A stretch of DNA of 64,000 bases, taken from the NCBI RefSeq assembly GCF_001274635.1, contig NZ_LBGV01000001.1:1426001-1490000 (forward strand). The letters are read 5' to 3'. Shown here piece by piece: positions 9,186 to 17,067 of the stretch. The DNA is from Persicobacter sp. CCB-QB2 (GTDB lineage Bacteria; Bacteroidota; Bacteroidia; Cytophagales; Cyclobacteriaceae). Under the pieces are notes generated by a model, which was not told where the DNA came from, made no database searches, and was given only the letters and a program-made list of their open reading frames with translations. A program made the position numbers and the translations under genes. Position 1 is the stretch's first letter, and the number at the start of each line of letters is the position of its first letter.

Positions 9186-10136
9186 ATGAAAAACATTCAA
9201 ATTACGGATGAGTACCGCAAAAAAGTACTTGCCGCCATACTGGAAGACCGGGAGCGGTTTGACGGTACGGATACTGATTATGCAAGGCGAATCGGTGTAA
9301 ACAATTCAGTTTTCTCTTCGCTGAAAAAGGGGGAGATAGAAGGTAAACTGGCTTCGGAGAAATGGCTGAGTATTGGCAAGATACTGGATGTACACCTCGG
9401 GCAAAGAAACTGGAAGGCAGTGAGGACAGAGGTTTTTGAGCAGATTCAGGAAGATGTGGATTACTGCCAGCTCCATAGTCGTTCGATGCTTTTTGTGGAT
9501 GATTGTGCCATTGGGAAGACTTTTGCGGCAAAATACCTTTCACGTAGTCGAAGAAACTGTTTCTACATGGACGCATCGCAGTGCAAGCGAAAGATTTCCT
9601 TTATCCGGACGATGGCAAGGACGCTCGGACTGGAGAGCACCGGACGGGTGGATGATGTGAAACAGACGGTGAAGTATTACTTATCCTCTTATCTGGGTGG
9701 CATGGAAGATAAGCCGCTTATTATCATTGATGAAGCGGGAGATCTGGAGTATTCGGCTTTTCTGGAGCTGAAGGAACTGTGGAACGCTACTGAGCACCGC
9801 TGCGGTTGGTACATGATCGGGGCAGATGGCCTCCGCAGGAAAATTACCAGGGGGATTGATGCAGAGAAGGTGGGCTTTCGGGAGATCTTTTCCCGCTTTG
9901 GCAACTCTTACAGTAAGGCAGTGCCAGTGGGTAAGGAAGCGCAGCAGGCATTTTACAAAAAGTTGATCGCTGATGTTGTTAAGGCGAATGCAACGGATAA
10001 AAAAGTAGTGAATGAGATCGTTAGAAGATGTCTTTCACATAATGACAACCGTGGTGGTCTGAGACGAGCAGAAGACCTTTTGATATTGTTGGATCAAAAG
10101 GATGTGCAAGGCCATGAAAATCAAAGCGCTGTTTGA
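9186..10136 (+). CDS. MuB-like AAA+ ATPase, target DNA selector
   Basis: A 316-residue ATPase. Residues 1-90 contain a helix-turn-helix-like region (YARRIGVNNSVFSSLKKGE). The Walker A motif is the unusual VDDCAIGKT (GKT at 110-112), lacking the first glycine, and Walker B is LIIIDEAGD with DE at 182-183. In Mu the partner MuB coats target DNA and activates the transposase. Gene order and spacing directly after the transposase support the same role here. The final codons overlap the next ATPase gene. Confidence 0.88.
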   Translation: MKNIQITDEYRKKVLAAILEDRERFDGTDTDYARRIGVNNSVFSSLKKGEIEGKLASEKWLSIGKILDVHLGQRNWKAVRTEVFEQIQEDVDYCQLHSRSMLFVDDCAIGKTFAAKYLSRSRRNCFYMDASQCKRKISFIRTMARTLGLESTGRVDDVKQTVKYYLSSYLGGMEDKPLIIIDEAGDLEYSAFLELKELWNATEHRCGWYMIGADGLRRKITRGIDAEKVGFREIFSRFGNSYSKAVPVGKEAQQAFYKKLIADVVKANATDKKVVNEIVRRCLSHNDNRGGLRRAEDLLILLDQKDVQGHENQSAV

Positions 10137-10791
10137 TGAAGCAGAAAAACTGAAACGTTTTCAGTTTAATGATGCCAAATGGGATGAGGTATTAGGCCAG
10201 CCCGGACGTGATGGGTTATGGTTAATACAGGGCCCGGAGAAGCATGGGAAAACCACTTTCTGTTTGGAGTTAGCCAAGTTTTTAAGTGGCTATGTTCAGC
10301 AAGTGTTATTTGTGAACTATGAAACGGGCGTAATTGAAACCTCTTTTGTAGATAGTTTATTGCGGGTTGGGATTCAACCAAAGGCAAAGGTGGGAAAGAA
10401 TATTTTTTGGGAGGAATTTTTAGAATGGGATCACCTTATTAAAGCCATTTCCAATCCGGCAGAATCAAAAAGCCAAAAACCGGCACCTGCAAATATTGTC
10501 TTCATTGATAATATTACTTATGCAAGGCATGTTTTAAAAGAAGGCTGGATTGAAGCTTTACCGAAACAACATAAAAACACCCTCTTCATTTATGTGGCGC
10601 ATGAGGAAGGCGGGGAAGTTGTGGGGGCTGAAGCAAAAGCAGCCAGGCGACTGGCAAAGATAATATTTCGGGTAGATGCTCATACCGCCTATGCTGGTGG
10701 CCGATGCCCGGGAGGAAATGTTTCTTTTACCGACAGGGCTCCTGCTCTGCACGGACATGAAAGAACTAAAGGAACGGCAATACATGCCTGA
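10114..10791 (+). CDS. RecA-fold P-loop ATPase of the early region
   Basis: A 225-residue ATPase with Walker A GPEKHGKTT (GKT at 45-47) and a Walker B-like strand IVFIDNITY. The start at 10114 (MKIKALF) is preferred over an upstream ATG at 10102 because an A/G-rich ribosome binding site precedes it at a good distance. The gene overlaps the end of the MuB-like gene by 23 bp, implying coupled translation. The fold suggests a DNA-binding or recombination accessory role. The exact job is unknown. Confidence 0.65.
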   Translation: MKIKALFDEAEKLKRFQFNDAKWDEVLGQPGRDGLWLIQGPEKHGKTTFCLELAKFLSGYVQQVLFVNYETGVIETSFVDSLLRVGIQPKAKVGKNIFWEEFLEWDHLIKAISNPAESKSQKPAPANIVFIDNITYARHVLKEGWIEALPKQHKNTLFIYVAHEEGGEVVGAEAKAARRLAKIIFRVDAHTAYAGGRCPGGNVSFTDRAPALHGHERTKGTAIHA

Positions 10792-10869
10792 TATTTTTTA
10801 AGTGAGCTGATCTCATTCACTTCAATAAATTGGGATCTATTATTTAGTATATCCAAAACGTTTTCAAAA

Positions 10870-11229
10870 ATGGCAAACGTTAAGACTGATTTGCACCAGG
10901 CGATCAACGATGAGGTGCAAAAAAACAGCGGGATGAATGACCATGATTACTTTTTTTTAATCGTGGACAGTGGAGTGGCTTTCGTTGATTTTTTCCTGAC
11001 TGGTTGTAATGCCGATGTAAATCATTGGACACAATCTCAGATTATTGCTCAGAAAGACTTCTGGCAAATGTTTATAGAAGAATGGGATCTGATGATTCAA
11101 TCCTTCTATACCTCTCAATCAGGGTCTGTTTACCCTTACATTCAGCAATGGATGCAGTGTAATTGTGACCTGATTGTCCGTTTAGATTGTCTACTTATTC
11201 AATGGGAGGAGGGTCATGCAGTACAGTAA
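10870..11229 (+). CDS. early-region hypothetical protein
   Basis: A 119-residue acidic protein rich in Trp, Asp and Phe, with no recognised family. The next gene starts within its last codons (14-bp overlap), so it is part of the early operon. Confidence 0.55.
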   Translation: MANVKTDLHQAINDEVQKNSGMNDHDYFFLIVDSGVAFVDFFLTGCNADVNHWTQSQIIAQKDFWQMFIEEWDLMIQSFYTSQSGSVYPYIQQWMQCNCDLIVRLDCLLIQWEEGHAVQ

Positions 11230-11569
11230 ATTTTATCTTTTACTTACCGAGCTCCAGGTGGATGAGCCGGAGGTTACCAAAGAGCAGGTGATTGCTGAGA
11301 CTATTTGTCGCTATGTAAATAGCTTAACAGAGCTTTCAAAAGAGGAATATTATGCGGTAATGGAACACCTTAAAGCCTCTGTTAAAAGGTATCGTGCATC
11401 AAAGAATCAAATGCGCCGGAAGCTTTGGCAGATCTTCAAAGCAAGGGCGTCTCAAGATCCTGCGGAAGCTTCAAGAGATTGGTTTGAGAAGAATGCCAAA
11501 TATCCGATGACCAATGATGCACCTCGTAAGGTCTACGCCAAATTTGTTTCTGTAGCGGAAAGAATGTAA
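11216..11569 (+). CDS. early-region hypothetical protein
   Basis: A 117-residue, mainly helical protein with a basic centre (KRYRASKNQMRRKLWQIFK). It is translationally coupled to the preceding gene by overlap. No family recognised. The basic helix could contact nucleic acid, but this is only suggested by composition. Confidence 0.55.
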   Translation: MQYSKFYLLLTELQVDEPEVTKEQVIAETICRYVNSLTELSKEEYYAVMEHLKASVKRYRASKNQMRRKLWQIFKARASQDPAEASRDWFEKNAKYPMTNDAPRKVYAKFVSVAERM

Positions 11570-11590
11570 AGCACCCTAAAACTCTAAATT

Positions 11591-11734
11591 ATGACTTCTA
11601 AAGCCATTATACAGCGCGAAATCAAAAAGTATAACCTCTGCGCTGCCATGTGCAAATCTGAGGAGAACCGAATGTTCTACCTCGAAAAAGTAAGCCTATT
11701 TCAACAAGTTTTAAACGATCTAAAAAGCAAATAA
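11591..11734 (+). CDS. small early-region protein (47 aa)
   Basis: A short frame MTSKAIIQREIKKYNLCAAM and onward, fully helical and charged, sitting snugly between two early genes with 1 bp to the next start codon. No similarity recognised. Tight packing supports it as a real gene. Confidence 0.5.
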   Translation: MTSKAIIQREIKKYNLCAAMCKSEENRMFYLEKVSLFQQVLNDLKSK

Positions 11735-11735
11735 C

Positions 11736-12413
11736 ATGGATATTTCAAATTTATCACCGGAACAAAAAGCAGCTCTGTTAGAAGATCTTCAAAGAGAGCA
11801 GAAAGAACAAAAAGCGGCCATTCAGGAAGAGCGCGTCATTTATAAGGACACTGTAAAAGAACAGGTCGGGCATACCATTGACGGCTTACAGGATTTAAGT
11901 GAGGTGCTTTCCAGAGCCAAAGCAGAAGTTTTCAATGCTTTCAGTGCCCTGATCTCCCTCAAAAAGGATTTGTTTGGCTATAAGGAAGGCCAACAAAGTC
12001 ACACTTTTACTGATGATCTTGGTCGTTCCATTGAAATTGGGTACAGAACCATTGACGGCTGGGATGATACGCAGGAGGCAGGTATTGCCAAGGTTAATCA
12101 GTTTATAGAATCATTGGCTACCAATGAGGAGACCGCCAAGCTGGTGAAAATGATTCAGAACCTTTTGAAAAAGGATGCAAAAGGAAATTTAAAGGCTTCC
12201 AGGGTACTGGAGCTGAAGCAGCTGGCAGAAGAGCATGACAACCCTGTGTTTTCCGAAGGGGTGGAAATTCTGGTAGAGAGCTATAAGCCCGTGCGCTCAG
12301 CTTATTTCGTGGAAGCCCGAATGAAAAATCAATTGGGTAAATCCGTTACCATTCCTCTGTCCATTACGGCAGTGCCCTTTCCGGAGGGCATGGAAGTAGA
12401 AGTGAATTTTTAA
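11736..12413 (+). CDS. DUF3164 family protein of Mu-like phages
   Basis: A 225-residue protein fitting the DUF3164 family, a conserved early protein of Mu-like phages. It has a coiled-coil N-terminus (LEDLQREQKEQKAAIQEE), a middle region with LISLKKDLFGYKEGQQSHTF followed by GYRTIDGWDDTQEAGI, and a C-terminal block VESYKPVRSAYFVEARMKN. The biochemical function is not established. Its presence in the early operon supports the Mu-like assignment. Confidence 0.8.
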   Translation: MDISNLSPEQKAALLEDLQREQKEQKAAIQEERVIYKDTVKEQVGHTIDGLQDLSEVLSRAKAEVFNAFSALISLKKDLFGYKEGQQSHTFTDDLGRSIEIGYRTIDGWDDTQEAGIAKVNQFIESLATNEETAKLVKMIQNLLKKDAKGNLKASRVLELKQLAEEHDNPVFSEGVEILVESYKPVRSAYFVEARMKNQLGKSVTIPLSITAVPFPEGMEVEVNF

Positions 12414-12461
12414 TCCATTCCACTAAGGGGGTGCCTTCGGGCATTCCCAAAATTTGATGAT

Positions 12462-12797
12462 ATGAAAAACATGAATATTCAGGAAAGAATTCTTAATCAG
12501 ATTAAAATTGAGCGGCAAAAGCAGGACGCCAAATGGGGAGAGCAAAATCACTTACCAATGGAGTGGATTACAATATTAATGGAGGAAATTGGAGAAGTGT
12601 CCAAAGAAGCTTGTGATCATCATTTCAGAAATGGTTTTGGGGAAGATCCAATATTGGATGAAAATTTTAGTCTTGTTCAGGAGCAGAGACTAATCAGATA
12701 TCGACAAGAGCTGATACAAGTTGCAGCAGTTGCTGTATCAATGATAGAATGTTTAGACCGTGGATTTCCGGTCAGTATTGCAATAAATGATGAATAG
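12462..12797 (+). CDS. MazG-like nucleotide pyrophosphohydrolase
   Basis: A 111-residue all-helical protein with the pattern of the MazG-like superfamily: KWGEQNHLP at the N-terminus, the metal-binding EEIGEVSKEA helix near residues 42-51 and a second helix YRQELIQVAAVAVSMIECL. Such enzymes hydrolyse NTPs or dNTPs to monophosphates, and phage versions may adjust nucleotide pools or interfere with host signalling. It sits in the early operon. Confidence 0.7.
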   Translation: MKNMNIQERILNQIKIERQKQDAKWGEQNHLPMEWITILMEEIGEVSKEACDHHFRNGFGEDPILDENFSLVQEQRLIRYRQELIQVAAVAVSMIECLDRGFPVSIAINDE

Positions 12798-12799
12798 CT

Positions 12800-12979
12800 A
12801 TGGTAACAATGGAACAAATCTCCTTTGAGATCAAAAACCTTGAAAGTGACATCAAAGCTGTGGATCGACATATAAGAGCTACGGCTGGGCATCTGAAGGA
12901 AATGCGCCAAAGGAAGCAACGATTTGAAGCTCGGATGGACAAATTATTAAGGAAACTCAAATCACTGACCCAATGCTAG
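12800..12979 (+). CDS. small coiled-coil protein (59 aa)
   Basis: A short frame with one continuous charged helix (NLESDIKAVDRHIRATAGHL and onward), starting 3 bp after the MazG-like gene and overlapping the next small frame. No family recognised. Confidence 0.5.
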   Translation: MVTMEQISFEIKNLESDIKAVDRHIRATAGHLKEMRQRKQRFEARMDKLLRKLKSLTQC

Positions 12980-13062
12980 TAAAAGGTTTAGTATTCATTT
13001 GCTTTATCATGGTTCTGGTTTGGGCCATGGATAATACCAACACTCCAAATTTAATGCGATGA
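12973..13062 (+). CDS. very small single-pass membrane protein (29 aa)
   Basis: MLVKGLVFICFIMVLVWAMD and nine further residues: one transmembrane helix and a short tail. It overlaps the preceding gene by 7 bp and the next gene by ATGA, so translational coupling is likely. Confidence 0.4.
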   Translation: MLVKGLVFICFIMVLVWAMDNTNTPNLMR

Positions 13063-13283
13063 AAATATTTAGATTTTATAAAAACCAGTCAGGTCAAATG
13101 ACTATTGGTGAAGTCCAGGTTGTTCCTGGTAACAGAAGAATTAGTTGTGCAAATCAACTATCAGAGGCACGTAAAACTAATCAGGAACATGTGGTAAAAG
13201 TTAATCAATATTTGGCTTATGTGGTAGCTGAGTCTACTTATGCAGCCGTTCACCTTTTTGACCAAAGCGGACATGAAGCCTGA
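13059..13283 (+). CDS. early-region hypothetical protein (74 aa)
   Basis: A beta-rich small protein with no recognised family. The start overlaps the previous stop (ATGA), and the end overlaps the start of the membrane/HTH gene. Confidence 0.5.
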   Translation: MKIFRFYKNQSGQMTIGEVQVVPGNRRISCANQLSEARKTNQEHVVKVNQYLAYVVAESTYAAVHLFDQSGHEA

Positions 13284-13971
13284 TCATTTATTCCACTACC
13301 TACTGGTAATTGTATCCGTGAGCTACAATGCCTTTGCAGCAGGAAACTATGCCGCGAAAATGATTCCCTCATTTTACGCCTATATATGCGCAATCTTACT
13401 AAGTACTCTGGCCCACTATTATTTAATTGAAGGGATTAAGCACTGGAAAAAAATGGGCACAGCAAATGAAAATTTATTGTGTGCGGTTGTTCTATGTGGT
13501 TGTTGCGTATTCGCTGACCTGAATGGGGTGAGTGTTCTCGCTTTTAAAAAGGAAGTTAGTCCGATAGAATATCAATTTCAAAAGCAAATCACCTCTCTGG
13601 AAAATGCCTACAACACGACTCTTACGGAGGCTTCCAGCGCCAGAACCATCAAATTAAGATCGGATCTTTTACTCCTGGCAAAACAGCAGGGAAAGGAACT
13701 GGAGCTTAAAAGAGCGGAAAGGGATCAGGCATTATTGAATGCCTCGGCCATTGCTAACCAATCAAAAAAAGCATTTCGAATATTCTCCATTTTGCTTTTC
13801 ATTCTTTCAGGGGCAGTGGCTTCTTTATTAGCACCTGTGCTTTCTCCTATGGCCAAAAGAGTAAGGGAATTATGGATGAAAGGGAAGCGCAAAAAGCAGG
13901 AATTAGCCAAAGAACTAGGGGTTAATCATTCTTCTTTAAATCGCTTGATGCAGGAAGCAGAACTGATATGA
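13273..13971 (+). CDS. membrane protein with C-terminal helix-turn-helix
   Basis: A 232-residue protein with about four transmembrane segments: two near 6-60, one near 75-90, and one near 175-200. A coiled-coil stretch (about 100-165) lies between the third and fourth. The final 35 residues form a helix-turn-helix (KKQELAKELGVNHSSLNRLM). The start at 13273 is chosen because it overlaps the previous stop codon; an upstream in-frame ATG at 13240 would lie inside that gene. A membrane-anchored DNA-binding protein in an early operon is unusual. Function unknown. Confidence 0.6.
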   Translation: MKPDHLFHYLLVIVSVSYNAFAAGNYAAKMIPSFYAYICAILLSTLAHYYLIEGIKHWKKMGTANENLLCAVVLCGCCVFADLNGVSVLAFKKEVSPIEYQFQKQITSLENAYNTTLTEASSARTIKLRSDLLLLAKQQGKELELKRAERDQALLNASAIANQSKKAFRIFSILLFILSGAVASLLAPVLSPMAKRVRELWMKGKRKKQELAKELGVNHSSLNRLMQEAELI

Positions 13972-14135
13972 GCAAAGAAAAGCCGGATTTAGGTGAGATT
14001 GTAATCCACCCCAATCAGCTTCATCTCTTTGACTGGATGCACAATGAATTTGTAAACCGAAAACTTTTAAAAAATGGAAGTTCAAAAAGTAAAGGAGCTC
14101 CTGAGAAACCCAAACGCAAAACGGGCAGACCTTAA
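13968..14135 (+). CDS. small basic protein (55 aa)
   Basis: Starts with an ATGA overlap on the previous stop and ends in a very basic tail (PEKPKRKTGRP). It overlaps the next gene in another frame by 62 bp, which is more than usual, so one of the two starts may be wrong. Confidence 0.4.
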   Translation: MSKEKPDLGEIVIHPNQLHLFDWMHNEFVNRKLLKNGSSKSKGAPEKPKRKTGRP

Positions 14136-14538
14136 AGCAGCTCTGGCAGATGCGTACCATTTAGATCTGCATGCCTTGAAGGCAGCAAAGGAAATGGAAA
14201 GCCGGATTTTTAATCAATGTAAGGGGTATTTCTCCCAGCAGTATCAAAATCATACACAAGTACCCCTGGCGTGGTCTGCTAAAGATGCCGGAGCCCTAAA
14301 GGATATCATGAAAAAGCTCAATCAATTAACGGAGGGTAGGACTCCGGTGGTGGAAGCTTTTCAGTACCTGATTATTAACCTTCCGGACTGGTACAAGAGT
14401 CATGGCTTTAGCCTGCCCGTCATTAATGGGAAATTTAATGAGCTGATTGCAGAAATCAAGACAAACCGAAATGGAGCTTCAAAAAGCAACGTCTCAGACG
14501 ATTACAAAGCAAGGGTACTTAAAGACCTTGTCTCCTAA
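14074..14538 (+). CDS. early-region hypothetical protein
   Basis: A 154-residue, mainly helical protein without a recognised family. The next gene begins within its 3' end. It belongs to the early operon by orientation and overlap. Confidence 0.55.
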   Translation: MEVQKVKELLRNPNAKRADLKAALADAYHLDLHALKAAKEMESRIFNQCKGYFSQQYQNHTQVPLAWSAKDAGALKDIMKKLNQLTEGRTPVVEAFQYLIINLPDWYKSHGFSLPVINGKFNELIAEIKTNRNGASKSNVSDDYKARVLKDLVS

Positions 14539-15010
14539 ACAAGTGGCCCAGGAGTGCCGGTTGGTTCGTAGAATTGAGCAGGTTATTGAGTTAAATCACC
14601 CTCCGGTGGGACAGTTACGCAGGGAGCTGGGAGAAACACAACTGCTGGCACTGATCAAAATACACCTGATTGACTTTAATGAGTTGCTGGATCTTCGCAA
14701 GCCTTTGGGGGAGCGGCAGATTGATAAGATTGCAGAGGTGCTGCTGGAGCAGTTTCCCAGCCTTTCTTTTGCGGATATTCACTTTGTTTTTAATCAGGTC
14801 ATGCTGGGCGCTTACGGTGAGCTGTATGAATCCCTGAACATTTCTAAAGTCATGAGTTGGTTCAAAGTGTATTTTGATGAGCGTACTGAAGTATTCGGGG
14901 AACGCTCACGGCTCCAGGCAGATAGTCATAAAAGCCCGGGAATCCATAGAGAAGTATTGGAAATTAAAGAGTTGGAAGACTTTTATAAACGGGTAAGGAA
15001 TGAAACTTAG
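14471..15010 (+). CDS. early-region hypothetical protein
   Basis: A 179-residue helical protein (CRLVRRIEQVIELNHPP and onward) with a central domain around GERQIDKIAEVLLEQFPSLS that resembles small conserved proteins seen in Bacteroidota transposable phages. I cannot name the family with certainty. The start at 14471 is preferred over 14447, since it follows a better ribosome binding region. Confidence 0.55.
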   Translation: MELQKATSQTITKQGYLKTLSPKQVAQECRLVRRIEQVIELNHPPVGQLRRELGETQLLALIKIHLIDFNELLDLRKPLGERQIDKIAEVLLEQFPSLSFADIHFVFNQVMLGAYGELYESLNISKVMSWFKVYFDERTEVFGERSRLQADSHKSPGIHREVLEIKELEDFYKRVRNET

Positions 15011-15134
15011 TATCCTGATTCATATATGTTGGATTTACCCGCTCATCTGCTTTTTATGGGCGGTTTACGATAAACTTAAAAACCGAAAAAATGGCAAAAG
15101 TTCAAGTAATCAGAAAAGGAGTAGACAATTTTAA
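15000..15134 (+). CDS. very small membrane protein (44 aa)
   Basis: One transmembrane helix (ILIHICWIYPLICFLWAVY) followed by a basic tail. It overlaps the previous stop by 11 bp and the next gene by 44 bp in another frame. Support is positional only. Confidence 0.35.
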   Translation: MKLSILIHICWIYPLICFLWAVYDKLKNRKNGKSSSNQKRSRQF

Positions 15135-15288
15135 AGTCGAGCAATCAATTCAAACTTGCGAACTCTTTATTCGCGATCTAACCGATCATGATGGAAGCGT
15201 TTGCTTAGTGCTAAAAGGAAAGCGAGAAGAAGCTCGAGTCTGGCTTAGTGAAACTGAGCAGCAAAAGATCAATTTAACAAATAAGTAA
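15091..15288 (+). CDS. small hypothetical protein (65 aa)
   Basis: A compact alpha/beta-looking protein at the end of the early operon, followed 5 bp later by a strong terminator. No family recognised. Confidence 0.55.
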   Translation: MAKVQVIRKGVDNFKVEQSIQTCELFIRDLTDHDGSVCLVLKGKREEARVWLSETEQQKINLTNK

Positions 15289-15293
15289 ATCCT

Positions 15294-15323
15294 AACCCTT
15301 CTTTTTTTAAAGAAGGGTTTTTT
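15294..15323 (+). terminator. rho-independent terminator of the early operon
   Basis: Eleven-base perfect stem AACCCTTCTTT / AAAGAAGGGTT with a T4 loop and a downstream T run. Confidence 0.92.
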
Positions 15324-15389
15324 ATTACATTGCAAATCAATTCGATAACTAGCTGATAATTGTTGCGTTATAATAACAAATACTAAAAT

Positions 15390-15764
15390 ATGAGACTTCT
15401 GTTTTTAATACTTTTCGGACTTGTAGCCCATTTTTCTTTTGCCCAGGAGCTTAATGATGATGCGAAAGAAATTAAAGAGTTTGACCCTGTTGAGTATCAA
15501 CGAATCTACACTGCGTCTTTGAGGTTAGCAGGAAACGATCATCAAAATTTCATCAAGCTAATTAATGGCTTTTGTAGTTCTTTCATTTATACAGTCGATA
15601 TTTGTGAAAAAGAGGGGGCTGAAAGCAAACCGTGCTGGATAGTATTTCAATTAACAGAAGACCCTACTTACACAAAAGAAATCGAAGGCCATGTATATTA
15701 TGATTGGATCGCGATGGCAAAAGAAGCGCAAATTAGAATACAGGCAATCAAGAACACAAAGTAG
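15390..15764 (+). CDS. small secreted protein of the prophage
   Basis: A 124-residue protein with a clear signal peptide (LLFLILFGLVAHFSFAQ) and a mature part with three cysteines. No family recognised. It lies between two terminators as a single-gene unit, which is typical of a separately expressed lysogeny or conversion gene; that role is inference. Confidence 0.6.
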   Translation: MRLLFLILFGLVAHFSFAQELNDDAKEIKEFDPVEYQRIYTASLRLAGNDHQNFIKLINGFCSSFIYTVDICEKEGAESKPCWIVFQLTEDPTYTKEIEGHVYYDWIAMAKEAQIRIQAIKNTK

Positions 15765-15788
15765 ATTTATACTCCCTTTTAAATACCC

Positions 15789-15817
15789 AATCCCTGCCAT
15801 TTGGTAGGGATTTTTTG
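15789..15817 (+). terminator. rho-independent terminator
   Basis: Stem AATCCCTGCC / GGTAGGGATT with an ATTT loop and T run, directly after the secreted-protein gene. Confidence 0.85.
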
Positions 15818-15868
15818 TTAAAAAATGGTTATATTCGAATTGTCATTCCACCATTCCTTTTTTGTAAT

Positions 15869-16102
15869 ATGAGATATTCGCAGAACCGCAATAAGCTGTT
15901 GTTGATTATTGACATTCAGGAAATCTTCCTGGAGGAAAAAGAAAAGAGTCGCGGAGGCTTTTCGAATAGATTCATCTATAATGAAAAGATTTACCCAGTG
16001 TATCGGATTGCAGAGAACACATTTTATGAGTACCTCCGGACTCCAGCAAAAAAGCTTTTAAAAAAATTAGATGAAACACCAGCTCAGATGAATCTTTTCT
16101 AA
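15869..16102 (+). CDS. small conserved-type phage protein (77 aa)
   Basis: Starts MRYSQNRNKLLLIIDIQEIF, with a C-terminal block YPVYRIAENTFYEYLRTPAK that I have the impression of seeing in other Bacteroidota transposable phages. The start at 15869 avoids an upstream frame that runs through the terminator. Its stop overlaps the stop of the oppositely oriented head-module gene, so it marks the convergent boundary. Function unknown. Confidence 0.55.
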   Translation: MRYSQNRNKLLLIIDIQEIFLEEKEKSRGGFSNRFIYNEKIYPVYRIAENTFYEYLRTPAKKLLKKLDETPAQMNLF

Positions 16103-16527
16103 GCTAGACTTACAGTATCAGGCGACCATTCTACACGTCCGTAGAAAGTTAAAGGAACCTCGTAATCGGTTCCTTTTTTTTGTGCGTGTTCTCGGGCCAG
16201 CATTATGCCAAAGATCCCTTCAACGTCATTTTCTACTAGCCTGGACTTAATGATTTCAATCACGTTGGTTTGCTCCCGTAGGGCCAGTAGCTGCTCCTTT
16301 GGAGTGCCTTTACCCTCTGACCTTAGATAAGGCGAAAACTTAACATTAACCGTAAATCGGATATCAGCTTGGGTGCTGCCTTTTGGTAGTTGCTCATGAT
16401 TAAGTGGATCAAAACTTACCAGAGCGGCGGGAAAAATATTTGGATCTTCACCTCCTTTCATATCGATGAATTTCAGTGCGGGAATTTCACTTAGCGCTTC
16501 GGCTATATTAAGGTACAGAGCTATCAT
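16099..16527 (-). CDS. tail-terminator/gp37-like virion protein
   Basis: A 142-residue protein beginning MIALYLNIAEALSEIPALKF, with a hydrophobic N-terminal helix, a beta-rich middle (DIRFTVNVKFSPY) and a C-terminal strand block. This layout fits small tail-completion proteins of the Mu gp37 kind, which cap the tail tube and join it to the head. It is the last gene of the leftward head module. The assignment rests on size, position and pattern only. Confidence 0.5.
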   Translation of the reverse strand: MIALYLNIAEALSEIPALKFIDMKGGEDPNIFPAALVSFDPLNHEQLPKGSTQADIRFTVNVKFSPYLRSEGKGTPKEQLLALREQTNVIEIIKSRLVENDVEGIFGIMLAREHAQKKGTDYEVPLTFYGRVEWSPDTVSLA

Positions 16528-16529
16528 TT

Positions 16530-16964
16530 TTAAAGGTCTTTAAATCGTTTTTCAATTTTTGCTATAATCTTCGCATTCAATAGGTCAGACTGCTTGATAA
16601 AAGGTCGGGCAGGCATTTTAAAGGGAGCTGATTTCCTTCCGGATGTTCCTCCTTCATTGTGTACCTGTGCATATTCTTTATCGGAAATAATTTCAACGCC
16701 CTGGGCGGTTTTTTTATAGTCCGGCGACCGTCCAAGATCTCCTGTTTCACCCGTCAGGATCTTTCTCTTCGCTGCGGCTCCATCGCCACTTCCCTGGCGT
16801 CTGCCTACTTCTTTCCACCTGTTATCATTTTTAGATTTGTCTGAAAAACCTTCATTTTGAAATGATCCTTTAGCGTGCTCCACTGCTAACATGCCGATAT
16901 CGTCTTTGACCTCGTCTTGCAAATAATGATGTAGCTTTGTGATTTTATCGATGAATTCTTTCAT
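16530..16964 (-). CDS. phage virion morphogenesis protein (Mu gpG-like)
   Basis: A 144-residue protein of the virion morphogenesis family (Mu gpG / P2 gpS type). It has an N-terminal helix, the segment HAKGSFQNEGFSDKS near 30-44, the basic stretch RWKEVGRRQGSGDGAAAKRK, the conserved LTGETGDLGRS motif, AQVHNEGG and a C-terminal MPARPFI block. Such proteins act at head-tail joining or tail completion. It sits directly after the head morphogenesis gene, matching Mu order F-G. Confidence 0.8.
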   Translation of the reverse strand: MKEFIDKITKLHHYLQDEVKDDIGMLAVEHAKGSFQNEGFSDKSKNDNRWKEVGRRQGSGDGAAAKRKILTGETGDLGRSPDYKKTAQGVEIISDKEYAQVHNEGGTSGRKSAPFKMPARPFIKQSDLLNAKIIAKIEKRFKDL

Positions 16965-17040
16965 TTACGAACTGATATTCTTATAATTACATCTCTAATA
17001 AAGCGATTAACACTGCGACTCTTTGATTGCATATCACTGT

Positions 17041-17067
17041 AGCGACGGGTGTTAGTCGCTTTTTTTA
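17041..17067 (+). terminator. terminator oriented against the head module
   Basis: AGCGAC / GTCGCT stem with an 8-base loop and seven T on the plus strand. It overlaps the stop codon of the leftward head morphogenesis gene. It would stop rightward read-through (antisense to the head module), not the head transcript itself. Confidence 0.6.

Noticed and set aside
17041..17067. terminator of the leftward head module
   Set aside because: The T run lies on the plus strand, so it acts in the other direction. I list it with that orientation only.
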